This document shows, piece after piece, positions 20,314 to 31,399 of a stretch of DNA of 64,000 bases. Under the pieces are notes generated by a model that did no database searches, was not told the origin of the DNA, and saw only the letters and a list, made by a program, of their open reading frames with translations. Each line of letters begins with the position of its first letter. Position 1 is the stretch's first letter. The stretch is from an uncultured Mycoplasmatota bacterium. Its GTDB lineage: Bacteria > Bacillota_I > Bacilli_A > RF39 > UBA660. The stretch spans positions 1-64,000 of the forward strand of contig CANSFI010000006.1 in assembly GCA_947646095.1 (NCBI GenBank). Reading direction: 5' to 3'. Made by a program: the position numbers and the translations under genes.

Positions 20314-21345
20314 CTAATTATTTTTAGGTTTTTGAATAACCATCTCTTTGCCTTTTTCTTCTTTATTATTTGCTAAAGTAATAGATGAAGCATATTCTTT
20401 AGCTTCTATTAATTTATCATAAATTAATCCTATTTGTTCTATAGTTGGTTTTCCAACAACTGGTATACCACAAATCCAACCATCAAATCTTTCATTTACA
20501 GTATATTCTATAGAAATACGCTTTTTATCATCTCTTAATTCAATAATTTCGCTTTTACCCCAATCGTAATAATCAACAATTTTATGAATTAATTTTAAAT
20601 CATCAGTTGATAATTTATATTCAAATCCATCATAAAATCTACGATAACATACAAAACCATCAGAATTAATTTTTTCTATTTTAATTCTACATGCATCAAA
20701 ACTACCATATTCAGGATTAGGTGGGGGTGCGACAGATATTCCAATTTTAACTTTTTTTAAATAATTTTCGATATTATCTAATTCAATATTTGGATTCATA
20801 TATGGATTTACAGACATATCAAAATCATCTATAGCTTGTCTAAACATTTTCCCTAAAGTAGTCTCTTTTTCTTTAAAAATATTATCAAAAATAGATGAAC
20901 AATTCTTTTTATCTCTAAGTCATTCATAGCCAGAAAGTGATGGATTTAATTGCTTTAACATTTTAGAATATGTTTCGGTAATTAACTCATCGTATCTTTG
21001 GACTTCTGTTTCAGGTAAATTATTTTTTCTAGCTAAATAATCTTTTATTTCTGTTAAAAAAATTATTAATCTTTCCTTAAAATGTATACTAATCTTTAAA
21101 TATTCGATTCCTCTACCTATAATTTCATAAATTTTATTAGGATATTTATTATCAATTATTTTCAAAAAATCTAAAGGTATCTTTCCTTCAATCTCAGTAT
21201 CATCATCGTTACCATATTTAGGAAAAGATATCTTTAAATCATTTCAATAATAAATTTGGTCTTTATAAAAATACTTTTCTATAGCTTCTTCATGATTCTT
21301 TATTCCTAACACTTCCATTACTGTATTAAATTCTAAACGATTCAA
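20314..21345 (-). other. Single hypothetical gene interrupted only by two in-frame TGA codons (20920-20922 and 21244-21246)
   Basis: SD AAGGGAGG then TTG start; frame continues LNRLEFNTVMEVLGIKNHEEAIEKYFYKDQIYY[TGA]NDLKISFPKYGN...LSGYE[TGA]LRDKKNCSSIFDNIF...FRQAIDDFDMSV...KPKNN* with no frameshift. Confidence 0.7.
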
Positions 21346-21368
21346 ACTAAAACCTCCCTTAAAAAATA

Positions 21369-21734
21369 TTAAATTTCTTTTTTCCAAAGGCCATGAATAC
21401 TACAATATTCATAGATAGTAGAACCTTTTTTATAATCAAATATAACAACAGGCTCTTCATTTGGTTTTAAATTAACTCTAGTTATTTTATTGTTATTTAC
21501 TAAAGCTATAAACATAATATAATGATTATCTTCCATAGGATGTATTATTTCACCTATTGAAACTTTAACTTTATCATCTTTTATTTCACAATGTGGTACA
21601 TGTTTTTCTAAAGAAGCATCACTTACATTAGCTTCTAATAACTCCATTTCTCTACCACAACATTTTATAAATTTTGAATTATCATCTATTAATTCAATAA
21701 TATTTCCACATATAGGACATCTATAAAACTTCAT
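21369..21734 (-). CDS. Desulfoferrodoxin/superoxide reductase
   Basis: FYRCPICGN, EKHVPHCEI, HPMEDNHYI, EYCSIHGLWK. Confidence 0.9.
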   Translation of the reverse strand: MKFYRCPICGNIIELIDDNSKFIKCCGREMELLEANVSDASLEKHVPHCEIKDDKVKVSIGEIIHPMEDNHYIMFIALVNNNKITRVNLKPNEEPVVIFDYKKGSTIYEYCSIHGLWKKEI

Positions 21735-22097
21735 AACTACCTCCATTACTACTAAAATAATTTCCCCATTCTTCTTTTTTAAAACCTATTAAAATTTTAT
21801 TTTCTAAAACTAATAATGGTCTTTTTATAAGCATGCCATCACTAGAAAGTAATTTTATTTTTCTTTATCAGACATGTTAGTTAATTTTTCTTTTAAATTT
21901 AATTCTTTATATTTTAAACCACTTGTATTAAATAGCTTTTTTATTGGAATATTAAATTTACTAATCCAAAAATTTAATTCATCATAAGTTGGTGTTTTTT
22001 CTTTTATTTGTCTATCTTCATATTTTATTTTTCTATCATTTAACCAAAATTTTGCTTTTTTACAAGTTGAACATTTTGAATATTCGATAAATTGCAT
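21721..22097 (-). pseudogene. ArsC/Spx-family protein with 1-nt frameshift
   Basis: YSKCSTCKKAKFWL...LTNMSDKEK then, in another frame, IKLLSSDGMLIKRPLLVLENKILIGFKKEEW; frameshift in A-run near 21858. Confidence 0.85.
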
Positions 22098-22158
22098 ACT
22101 ATCACCAATTTAATTATAGCATAGTAAATATTTATTTTAAAGAAAAAAACAGATAAAA

Positions 22159-22437
22159 TTATCTGTTTACGAATCCAGAACAACTGCCACAATCATTATT
22201 TATAACTTCTGTTGATTCTGAACAGCTATATTCTGGAGTATAAGTATGAACGTAGTGAACACGGTTTACAGTATGATGATGAATAGGACATACATGAGGT
22301 ACTTCACAGTAGAAATCCTTTTGATCACAAGTTGTAATAGTTGGTTCAACTATTGGATTAGCCATACCTTGGTTTCCAAATTGTTGATTAAAACCCATGC
22401 CTTGTCTTCCACATCCACAATTTCTTTTGTTAAACAT
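22159..22437 (-). CDS. CotD-like His/Cys-rich coat-type protein
   Basis: VPHVCPIHHHTVNRVHYVHTYTPEYSC. Confidence 0.6.
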   Translation of the reverse strand: MFNKRNCGCGRQGMGFNQQFGNQGMANPIVEPTITTCDQKDFYCEVPHVCPIHHHTVNRVHYVHTYTPEYSCSESTEVINNDCGSCSGFVNR

Positions 22438-22517
22438 CTTTATCCCCCTTATCTACTCTTATCTTATGTAGGAAGATAAAAATTGAATATGTTAAACGCC
22501 TTGATATTTTAAATTAA

Positions 22518-23825
22518 CTAAAAAGGCATTTTTAAATTACCATTTTTTAATTGTTTCATCATTACTTTCATTTGATCAAATTGTTTAAGCAGTCTATTTA
22601 CTTCTTCAACACTTCTACCACTACCTTTAGCAATTCTTATTTTTCTACTAGCTTTAAGTGTTTCAGGATGTTTTCTTTCATATGGTGTCATTGATAGAAT
22701 AATAGCTTCAATATGAGCTATATCTTTAGGATTTATTTTAACATTATTTAAACCCATTTTTTTAGCTCCTGGTAGCATTTTAATAATATTTTCTAATGGT
22801 CCTAATTTTTTTATTTGCTTAAATTGAGTTAAAAAATCGTCTAAATCAAATTTTCCTTTTTCTAAATTTTTAGCTGTTTTTAAAGCTTCATCTTTATCAA
22901 TAACTGATTCTGCCTTTTCAATCATAGACATTAAATCACCCATGCCTAAGATACGAGTTGCCATTCTATCTGGATAGAATTCTTCCAATCCATCCATTTT
23001 TTCACTTACACCAATAAATTTAATTGGAATATTAGTTAAGTGTCTAATTGATAAAGCTGCTCCTCCTCTAGTATCACCATCTAGTTTAGTTAAAACAGCT
23101 CCTGTTATATTTAATCTTTCACTAAATCCAGTTATTACATTAATAGCATCTTGTCCAGTCATACTATCAACAACTAATAATATTTCATTAGGACTGACAC
23201 TGTTATTAATATTTTCTAATTCCATCATTAATTCTTCATCGATATGTAATCGTCCTGCAGTATCAATTAAAATATAATTAAAACTATTTTCTTTAGCATA
23301 TTTAATAGCATTATTTACTATTTCAACAGGGTTTTTATTACCTTCTTCATATACTTCGATATTAAGTTCTCGTCCTATTTGTTTTAATTGTTCTATAGCA
23401 GCTGGTCTATATACATCACAGGCAACTAATAAAGGTTTTTTATTATATTTTTTTCTAAGTAATAAACTTAGTTTACCAATAGTTGTAGTTTTTCCAGAAC
23501 CTTGCAAACCTACCATCATTAAGATACTAGGATTACCACTTGTATATAAATCTTTCTTTTCTCCACCTAATAATTCTACTAATTCATCTTTTAAGATTTT
23601 AACAAAAAGTTCTCCTGGTTTTAAACTTTTACTAACTTCTTCTCCTAAAGCTTTTTCTTTAACACTATTTATAAATTCTTTTACAACGACATAGTTTACA
23701 TCTGCTTCTAAGAGAGCTAATCTAATTTCTCTTATAACTTCACTTATATTTTCTTCAGTAATTTTGCCATAGCCTTTAATTTTATTTATAGCACGCTCTA
23801 ATCTATCGCCTAAACTTTCAAACAT
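22518..23825 (-). CDS. ffh: Signal recognition particle GTPase
   Basis: GLQGSGKTTTIGKL, DTAGRLHID, TKLDGDTRGGAA, Met-rich M domain. Confidence 0.97.
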   Translation of the reverse strand: MFESLGDRLERAINKIKGYGKITEENISEVIREIRLALLEADVNYVVVKEFINSVKEKALGEEVSKSLKPGELFVKILKDELVELLGGEKKDLYTSGNPSILMMVGLQGSGKTTTIGKLSLLLRKKYNKKPLLVACDVYRPAAIEQLKQIGRELNIEVYEEGNKNPVEIVNNAIKYAKENSFNYILIDTAGRLHIDEELMMELENINNSVSPNEILLVVDSMTGQDAINVITGFSERLNITGAVLTKLDGDTRGGAALSIRHLTNIPIKFIGVSEKMDGLEEFYPDRMATRILGMGDLMSMIEKAESVIDKDEALKTAKNLEKGKFDLDDFLTQFKQIKKLGPLENIIKMLPGAKKMGLNNVKINPKDIAHIEAIILSMTPYERKHPETLKASRKIRIAKGSGRSVEEVNRLLKQFDQMKVMMKQLKNGNLKMPF

Positions 23826-23890
23826 TTTATCACCTTATTCAATTATATAAAATTATTCAAAAAAAATCTAGATATACTAGATCTTTTTAA

Positions 23891-24650
23891 CTATTTCATT
23901 ATTATTTTTTCATATTTATTTAATTCATTAACACTACTATAGTTACCTGTTATTTCAACACCATTATAAACAATAATTGAAAAATCCATATTATAAAATT
24001 CATGTAAAGTATTATCCACGCAAGAAGCATATTGGCTTTCAATTATAATTTTATTAGCTTTTACATTAATTTCTCCATACTGTCCAGTTAAAATATCAGA
24101 TTTCCATATATATATCATTAGCTTCTACATTAATACCATTATCATTACAATCTTCATAAATTCTATTTGTTTTATGTTTTTCTATTATCAAAGAATTTTT
24201 TAATTTTTCCACTTAAAAATTTATTTTTACCATTCTTGGAAAAACCGAAATTATATTCATTATTTATTAAAGAAATATTATTTGCTGAATAAACTTGAAT
24301 TCATTCATTACAATAAAATTTACAATTATAAAAAACGATAATTGAAGATGATGATGTAATATTTATGCTCTTATGTCTCCAAAATAATACTCAAATTGTT
24401 TATTAAGTTTAAAATAATCAATCATTTCTTTGTCTTTTTGGTTGTCAATTCCATTACAATTTAATTCATAAAAATCCTTATTTTTATCCCTATTTAAGGA
24501 ACTTCTTTTATAAACATTACAAAATATTTCATGTTCATACTCTATAAGAGTACCAATTTTTTGTGTAACATGTCCTAAATATTTTGCTCTATCTCTTTTA
24601 TATTTTAAGTCTTTAATCATATTTGAAATATCCATAGTATAATCCACCAC
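23891..24650 (-). pseudogene. Hypothetical protein, disrupted by frameshifts and an in-frame TGA (24301-24303)
   Basis: ORFs 24363-24650 and 23891-24118 linked by readable frames ...FYNCKFYCNE[TGA]IQVYSANNISLINNEYNFGF... Confidence 0.55.
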
Positions 24651-24855
24651 TTAGTAGATATATTATCACATAAAATAATATTCGTGTTAACTGCTAACTT
24701 ACAAGGTTAATAATAATATAAACAAGTAAATATTTATTATCTCACCTTTTTTCTCTTATGTTTATTAAAACAAGGAAAATTATACCTTTTCTTGTATAAT
24801 CGCTCCCTGTTTTTTCTATTTTTATTTATTACTTTTAAGCAATTGCCATACTAAA

Positions 24856-26040
24856 TTATTTTAGTTTATTTTTCATTCCTTTTAAACCTTTAGTACCACC
24901 AAAATTACTTAAAACATTTGTCTCAAAAGAATATACTTTTTTAGATTTGTTTTTATAATTTTTAATTGATAGTGTAATCATATCATCTAAAAGTTCTTTA
25001 TAACTTTTACCTGTTGGTTCCCATAGATAAAAAGCTAGAGAACCTGGAATAGTATTTGGTTCATTAATATATAATTTTTCTGTTTTCTTATCAATTAAAA
25101 AATCAATTCTACAAACACCACTTAAGTTTAATACTTTAAATACTTGTTTAGATAATGTTTCTATTTCTTCTTTTATTTTTTCGCTAATTCTAGCAGGAAT
25201 AATACGATCTGTTGAAACCATTCCTTTTGATTTAGAACCTTTTGCTCCACCTACATATTTATCTTTATAAGTTAAAAATTCTTCAGTAGTCATTACTTCT
25301 TCTATAACACTTGTTTGTTGATATTCATAATTACCTAATACACTACAATTTACTTCAACTAAATTCTCGACCATTTTTTCTACTACTATTTTTGTATCAT
25401 ATGTTATAGCATCCATAATAGCTTCTTCTATTTCGTCTTCGCTTTTAACAACAGTGATTCCTACACTACTACCTAGGCTTGCTGGTTTAACAATAACTGG
25501 ATATCCTAGTTTTTTTATTTCCTTAGTAATTGTATCAGTATTATTTAAATACTCATAATCATAAAACCAAATGTAAGGAGAAATTGGTAATTTTTCTGAT
25601 TCAAATATTTGTTTCATAACTACTTTATCTTGTCCTAAAGCAGAACCTAAAACATTAGATCCTACATAAGGTATACCTATTGTATCTAAATATCCTTGTA
25701 ATGTTCCATCTTCTACATTTGTTCCATGTACAATTGGAAATGCTATATCTATTTCTTCTACTATTTTTTTTAAAAATCCCAATGATTGAAGATAAAATTT
25801 TCCATCTTTTTTTACAATAGTTACTTTTTTTGCATATCTTTTTAAATCATTAAAATCTTTATATATATCTATATCCATAAGCATTTTCCCTGTATAAAAA
25901 TTACGATCTTTACTGATGTATATAGGTATAATATCATATTTTTCAGCATCCATATAGTTCATAGCTTGAACAGCTGAAATAATACTAATTTCATGTTCAA
26001 CACTTACTCCACCATATATAACTCCAACTTTAATTTTCAT
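24856..26040 (-). CDS. ddl: D-alanine--D-alanine ligase
   Basis: VIYGGVSVEHEISI, ATP-grasp KPASLGSSVGI, NEPNTIPGS. Confidence 0.95.
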   Translation of the reverse strand: MKIKVGVIYGGVSVEHEISIISAVQAMNYMDAEKYDIIPIYISKDRNFYTGKMLMDIDIYKDFNDLKRYAKKVTIVKKDGKFYLQSLGFLKKIVEEIDIAFPIVHGTNVEDGTLQGYLDTIGIPYVGSNVLGSALGQDKVVMKQIFESEKLPISPYIWFYDYEYLNNTDTITKEIKKLGYPVIVKPASLGSSVGITVVKSEDEIEEAIMDAITYDTKIVVEKMVENLVEVNCSVLGNYEYQQTSVIEEVMTTEEFLTYKDKYVGGAKGSKSKGMVSTDRIIPARISEKIKEEIETLSKQVFKVLNLSGVCRIDFLIDKKTEKLYINEPNTIPGSLAFYLWEPTGKSYKELLDDMITLSIKNYKNKSKKVYSFETNVLSNFGGTKGLKGMKNKLK

Positions 26041-26055
26041 AATTACTCCTCTTTT

Positions 26056-27645
26056 CTATTTTTCATTAAATATGTCTGGTAAATCATTTTCTAAAAGGAC
26101 ATACGTTTCTTTATCTTTTAATTCTTGCATTAATTTAAAAGCTAATTTTACATCATTAATAATGTGTATGTTTTCTTTAGGATATTTTTTTTCTATAAGT
26201 CCATCATATATAGGTTTAGTCTGTGTTTCTCCAACTAGTATTACTTCATCACAAACCTCACTTATGTATTCACCAAATTTTTTATTTAATTCATACTGCT
26301 CATCACCTAGTTCAATCATACCAGGTGTTACAATGATTTTTTTACCAGGCATAAGCCCTAATACTTCAACTGCCATTTTAGAGCCTATTGGATTTGAATT
26401 GTAGGCATCATCAATAATATTAATATCACCATATTTTTTTAATTCTAAACGATGTTCAATAGATCTTACCTTTTTAACACCATATTTTAGTCTATCTATC
26501 TCAATACCAAAATAATTACCTAAAGCAATAGAAGCTAAAATATTATATATATTAGCTTTACCAAGTAATCTAGTTTCAAATTTATACTTATTTTTATCAC
26601 CTTTAAATATACAATCAAAGGACATTCCTTTATTTGTTTGTTTTATATTAGTTGCCATTACATCTGCTTCATTATCAATACCAATCCAAATAACTTTGCA
26701 TTTATTTTTTAATTTATATGATACTTGATATTCATCATCTCTATTTAATATAGCAACTCCATCTTCTGGTAATGATTCAATAAGTTCAAATTTGCCTTTT
26801 TGAATATTTTCTCTACTTCCAAAACTATCCATATGAGCAGTTCCGATACGAGTAAGAATTCCATATTTAGGATGAACTAAATCACATAATTCTTGTATTT
26901 CACCCATTTTAAAGGCACCCATTTCAGCTATAAATACATCATTAAATTTGTCTAAATAATTATTTATTGTAAGCATTAATCCATTAGTTGTATTATAATT
27001 TTTAGGACTTGGACAAGTATTATACTTAATACTTAATATATCATTTAATATATTTTTACTACTAGTTTTACCATAACTACCTGTTATACCTATAACTTTT
27101 AAGTTACTCATTTCATTTATTTTATTATAAGCTTTATAATAATAATACCTAAATACTGACTTTTCTATAGGAATATTAATAATATTAGTAATCATAATTA
27201 CAAAATAGTTTAAATATGTTAAAGCTCCCAATATTAGATAATAATATACAATTAAGTTTTTATCAAAATATAAAAACATAATTAATATTGGTATTAAATA
27301 AATAATAGTTGATGTTATTATTAATCTTTTAACTCTTTTAGTAAAAGATAGAGGTTTTTTTAATTGTTCTTGTTTTTTATTATGTAAAAAACTACTAATA
27401 CATAAAATATAAAATAAAATAAATAAAATCATACTTAAGTTCTTATCAATAAAGATTAAAAAGATAAATAAGATAAATAAAATATCTACTTGTAAAAATA
27501 CTTTAGATGGATTTGATATAATCCATTTTAAGTACCTATTACCATCGTTGTACCAATTTTGTTGTAGCATATGTAATGCTTTGGTATTTTTAATAAAATA
27601 ATAACAATAATTAATAATAATACTAAATACTAATAAGTACATCAT
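26056..27645 (-). CDS. murF: MurF-like Mur ligase with N-terminal TM segments
   Basis: GITGSYGKTSSKNIL, DDAYNSNPIGSKMAVEVL. Confidence 0.85.
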   Translation of the reverse strand: MMYLLVFSIIINYCYYFIKNTKALHMLQQNWYNDGNRYLKWIISNPSKVFLQVDILFILFIFLIFIDKNLSMILFILFYILCISSFLHNKKQEQLKKPLSFTKRVKRLIITSTIIYLIPILIMFLYFDKNLIVYYYLILGALTYLNYFVIMITNIINIPIEKSVFRYYYYKAYNKINEMSNLKVIGITGSYGKTSSKNILNDILSIKYNTCPSPKNYNTTNGLMLTINNYLDKFNDVFIAEMGAFKMGEIQELCDLVHPKYGILTRIGTAHMDSFGSRENIQKGKFELIESLPEDGVAILNRDDEYQVSYKLKNKCKVIWIGIDNEADVMATNIKQTNKGMSFDCIFKGDKNKYKFETRLLGKANIYNILASIALGNYFGIEIDRLKYGVKKVRSIEHRLELKKYGDINIIDDAYNSNPIGSKMAVEVLGLMPGKKIIVTPGMIELGDEQYELNKKFGEYISEVCDEVILVGETQTKPIYDGLIEKKYPKENIHIINDVKLAFKLMQELKDKETYVLLENDLPDIFNEK

Positions 27646-27648
27646 AAA

Positions 27649-28386
27649 TTAAACTCCCTCTAAAAAACTATGTAATACTTTAATAGTTTGATTTAAATTT
27701 TCTAAATAAGCATAATGAGTACAATTTTCATAAATAACTACACCTGAGTCTTGTATTAACTTTTCTAATTCATATGCTCTTTCAACTGGTACTGCCTCAT
27801 CTAAAGTTCCCCATACTATTAAGGTAGGGCATTTTATTTTTTTTACATCTTCTGTTATATCTAAATTAACTGTATTAACTAAAATTTTACGCATTGTATC
27901 AGTAGCATTTCTATAATCAACTGAACCAATATGTTTTTTAGCAAATCCTTCTAATTTATTCAAAATTGGTACTTTTTTTAAACCTTTTAAAATTTTAGTT
28001 TTAGTTGATAATTTTTCTATTTCACATTTAAATGGACTACCAAATAATACTAACTTCTCTACTTCATATCTAGATGAATAAAGTAGGCTTATTTTTCCAC
28101 CAAAAGAATGTCCAATTAAAATAGGTTTATCTATTTTTAATTCATCTAATAATTTTTTAATACAATCTACATAATCACTTACCTGCCAAGCATATGAAGG
28201 CTCACTACTACTACCATAACCAGGAAGATCAATAATTGTTATATTAAAATTATTTTTTAAAGCGTCTCCTATTGGTTTCATCATTTCTATATTTTGTCCC
28301 CATCCATGCAATAAAATAACATTTTTACCTGATTCTCTACCATATCTTATAAAGTTTATATCTACATCATTTATCTTTTTTTTCAT
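27649..28386 (-). CDS. Alpha/beta hydrolase
   Basis: LLHGWGQN, IGHSFGGKI, catalytic H near C-terminus. Confidence 0.85.
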   Translation of the reverse strand: MKKKINDVDINFIRYGRESGKNVILLHGWGQNIEMMKPIGDALKNNFNITIIDLPGYGSSSEPSYAWQVSDYVDCIKKLLDELKIDKPILIGHSFGGKISLLYSSRYEVEKLVLFGSPFKCEIEKLSTKTKILKGLKKVPILNKLEGFAKKHIGSVDYRNATDTMRKILVNTVNLDITEDVKKIKCPTLIVWGTLDEAVPVERAYELEKLIQDSGVVIYENCTHYAYLENLNQTIKVLHSFLEGV

Positions 28387-28500
28387 CGTATCACCATATA
28401 TTCATTATACAACAAAATTTCATTCAAAACAATTAATCTTTATTCTTTAACTATATTTTAACCAAAAATTTAAAAATTAGTATAATAAAAATACTTATTA

Positions 28501-29334
28501 TTAAGTATTTTCTTTAAAAAAATTAATTATAAGGTTTTGATAAAAACATAAACTTAGTATAATAAGTAATCCTACTTGAATATAAATATTAGTATTTATT
28601 ATTAATGGCATCAATAAAATAGTCGAAGTATTAATTATAATATGAGTTAAAATAGATAAATATATGTTATTTGTTTTATCATATATATAAATTAAATAAA
28701 ATCCTACTAATAATGTATATATTATTTGTGATAATTCAAAATGTAGAAGTGCAAATAATATAGTTGTAATAATAATAGCTGTTTTTTTAGAATTAAATTT
28801 TTTTAATTTATTATATACTAATCCTCTAAATATATATTCTTCTAAGATAGGGGCTAAAAAACCAGTAGTAAGAATTATATTGATTTTGATAGACATATTA
28901 TCATAACGATTAGTAATTGGTAATATAGTATTAATTAAATAAATTGTAATATTTAAAATGAGCGCTAAAAGACATGAATTTATAATTAATTTTGTTAGTT
29001 TATATGTTTTATTTTCTTTAATTTTTAATTTTTTATATGATTTTATTATTAAAGGTAAAACTATTATCATAAGAATTATAATAATAATTAAACTTCTAGA
29101 TCTTAAAAATATATTAAGTTCCTCTATATATTTATTAGTATTCATTATTTCATTAAATTTATTACTAATTTGAAAATCGGTTAAGTTTGGAAATTGTTTT
29201 TTTAAAGTAGCTATGTAATTCATATTAAAGAAGATGGTAAAAAGAATTATTAATAAAAATTGGCCTAATTCTAATAGAATTGGCCAAAATAATACTTTAA
29301 TAAAACTTTTGAGATAATCTAATTTGTACTTCAT
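28501..29334 (-). CDS. CPBP-family intramembrane metalloprotease
   Basis: PILEEYIFRGLVY, FALLHFE, HIIINT. Confidence 0.85.
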   Translation of the reverse strand: MKYKLDYLKSFIKVLFWPILLELGQFLLIILFTIFFNMNYIATLKKQFPNLTDFQISNKFNEIMNTNKYIEELNIFLRSRSLIIIIILMIIVLPLIIKSYKKLKIKENKTYKLTKLIINSCLLALILNITIYLINTILPITNRYDNMSIKINIILTTGFLAPILEEYIFRGLVYNKLKKFNSKKTAIIITTILFALLHFELSQIIYTLLVGFYLIYIYDKTNNIYLSILTHIIINTSTILLMPLIINTNIYIQVGLLIILSLCFYQNLIINFFKENT

Positions 29335-30230
29335 TATCTATTTTTTCTATCTTCTTTAAGCATTTCACTTATAGTTGTTCCAATAGTTGCAATATTTTGT
29401 AATTCTGATGGAACAATTATTTTTGTGGCGTTTCCATTAGCTACTTCTTTTAGAGCTTCAAAACTTTTTAATGTAAGTACTGCTTTATCTGCGCTAGCTT
29501 CTTTTAATAATTTTATAGCATCTGCTTCTGCTTGTTTTACTTTTAATAATGCTTCTGCTTCACCCTCAGCAGTTTTTATTTGTGCTTCTTTATGAGCTTC
29601 TGCTCTAAGAATAGCACTTTCTTTTTCACCTTCAGCTATTAAAATACTAGATCTTTTTTCTCCCTCTGCTTTTAATATAGCCTCACGTCTTTCACGTTCT
29701 GCTCGCATTTGTTTTTCCATTGCCTCTTGTATTTCTCTTGGTGGCAAAATATTTTTAAGTTCTACACGATTAATTTTAATTCCCCATGCATCAGTTGCTT
29801 CATCTAGAATAGCACGCATTTTAGAATTAATGATATCCCTTGATGTTAATGTTTGATCTAGTTCTAATTCACCTATAATATTACGTAGAGTTGTCGCTGT
29901 TAAGTTTTCTATAGCATTAATTGGATTTTCAACACCATATGTATAAAGTTTAGCATCCAAAATTTGAAAATAAACAACTGTATCTATCTGCATTGTAACA
30001 TTATCTTTTGTAATAACTGGTTGTGGATCGAAATCCTTAACAATTTCTTTTAAAGTAACATTATTAGCAACTCTGTCAACAAATGGAATTTTGAAGTGTA
30101 AACCATTTTGCCAAGTTGTATAATAAGAACCTATCCTTTCAATAACATAATTTCTAGCTTGTGGAACTATTTTAATATTTGGCAGAACAATAACTGCTAC
30201 TAAAATTAAAATTATTATTAAAATATCCAT
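29334..30230 (-). CDS. SPFH/band-7 membrane protein
   Basis: VPQARNYVIERIGSYYTTWQNGLHFKIPFVDRV; A/E/K-rich helical region. Confidence 0.9.
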   Translation of the reverse strand: MDILIIILILVAVIVLPNIKIVPQARNYVIERIGSYYTTWQNGLHFKIPFVDRVANNVTLKEIVKDFDPQPVITKDNVTMQIDTVVYFQILDAKLYTYGVENPINAIENLTATTLRNIIGELELDQTLTSRDIINSKMRAILDEATDAWGIKINRVELKNILPPREIQEAMEKQMRAERERREAILKAEGEKRSSILIAEGEKESAILRAEAHKEAQIKTAEGEAEALLKVKQAEADAIKLLKEASADKAVLTLKSFEALKEVANGNATKIIVPSELQNIATIGTTISEMLKEDRKNR

Positions 30231-30233
30231 ATT

Positions 30234-30656
30234 CTACTCATCCTCTTTCTCTTTAACCTTTAATTTGACACCATCGATTTCTAGAACTTCAATAGTGGTA
30301 TCAACTTTAATTTTTTTGTCAGCTAAAGCAGTCCATCTTTTTCCATCTACTTTAACCTCTCCATAATTTTTTTTAGTGATTTCTTCTGTCACAATTCCTG
30401 TCATACCAATGACTCTATCAGCATTGGTTCGGATATGCATTTGATTTAATTTATTTTGCAAAAATGATCTAGTTGTAATTAACAATATTATTCCAACTAT
30501 TACAAAAACAGCAAATTGAATTAAAAATACATCTGTTATAAAACTAATTATTATAGCAAGTATACCTGAAACTACAAACCAAATTGTTGTTAAATTAACT
30601 GTCATTACTTCAACTGCAGCTAAAAGTAAAACTATTCCTAACCATATATATACCAT
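30234..30656 (-). CDS. NfeD-like protein
   Basis: TM region plus OB-fold end GMTGIVTEEI...GEVKVDGKRWTA. Confidence 0.85.
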   Translation of the reverse strand: MVYIWLGIVLLLAAVEVMTVNLTTIWFVVSGILAIIISFITDVFLIQFAVFVIVGIILLITTRSFLQNKLNQMHIRTNADRVIGMTGIVTEEITKKNYGEVKVDGKRWTALADKKIKVDTTIEVLEIDGVKLKVKEKEDE

Positions 30657-30739
30657 TTAAATCACCTAATACAATTATACTATTATATAACAAATAATAC
30701 AACAAAAAATTAATCAAAAAAAATCACTTTTATAAGCAA

Positions 30740-31222
30740 TTATATATTATAATATATACCATTTAAGTTAAAACTATATTTAATGTTATTATAGTTTTTA
30801 AAAATATTTTTGATTTTTCCTAAATTTGAATAGATTAGAACTTTATTAATAACTACTCCATTTATTTGATATTCATTAGCTTCATTTGTCAAACCTATAT
30901 TTTTAAGTTTACTTATAAAATCATTTTTTATTTTTTCTAAATCATAATTATGGTTTTCCCAATTAAATTCATAATTATAATTAGCCTTTATTTTACCTGC
31001 ATAAATAGGATTAATATATGGATAAACCTTTAATACTTTTATATTTTTAAAAAAATCATTAAAATTATTAGTAGTTAAGTTTTTGTCCTCAAATAGCAAA
31101 TAAATTTGATTATATTCATTATCATTACTTATTTCATTATAGACTAATTTAGTCTTTTCATGAGAATTACTTGATAATATAACTAATAATATAATAGTTA
31201 AAAATATGATTGTTTTTTTAAA
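30740..31222 (-). CDS. Hypothetical exported protein
   Basis: Signal-like N-terminus MFKKTIIFLTIILLVILSS. Confidence 0.6.
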   Translation of the reverse strand, partial: FKKTIIFLTIILLVILSSNSHEKTKLVYNEISNDNEYNQIYLLFEDKNLTTNNFNDFFKNIKVLKVYPYINPIYAGKIKANYNYEFNWENHNYDLEKIKNDFISKLKNIGLTNEANEYQINGVVINKVLIYSNLGKIKNIFKNYNNIKYSFNLNGIYYNI

Positions 31223-31365
31223 CATAGTTTCACCTCTTAAAGATAGTTTGAACATTTTTTTATAATTTAACCTAAATTCGACATTTTATTTAAAAAAACT
31301 TATTTTATTAACTATTTCACATCAAATTTTATTTTGACTACATTAATATTCTTTCGCGAAATCTC

Positions 31366-31394
31366 TTGACATTTTGTTTGTAAAACTCTATAAT
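31366..31394 (+). promoter_or_regulatory. Consensus sigma70 promoter (TTGACA-N17-TATAAT) for small RNA
   Basis: TTGACA 31366-31371, TATAAT 31389-31394. Confidence 0.85.
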
Positions 31395-31399
31395 TATAC

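Noticed and set aside
24720-24830. Possible riboswitch upstream of the 24363-24650 ORF
   Set aside because: Best explained as an intrinsic terminator-like hairpin (acaaggaaaa...ttttcttgt); no recognizable aptamer.
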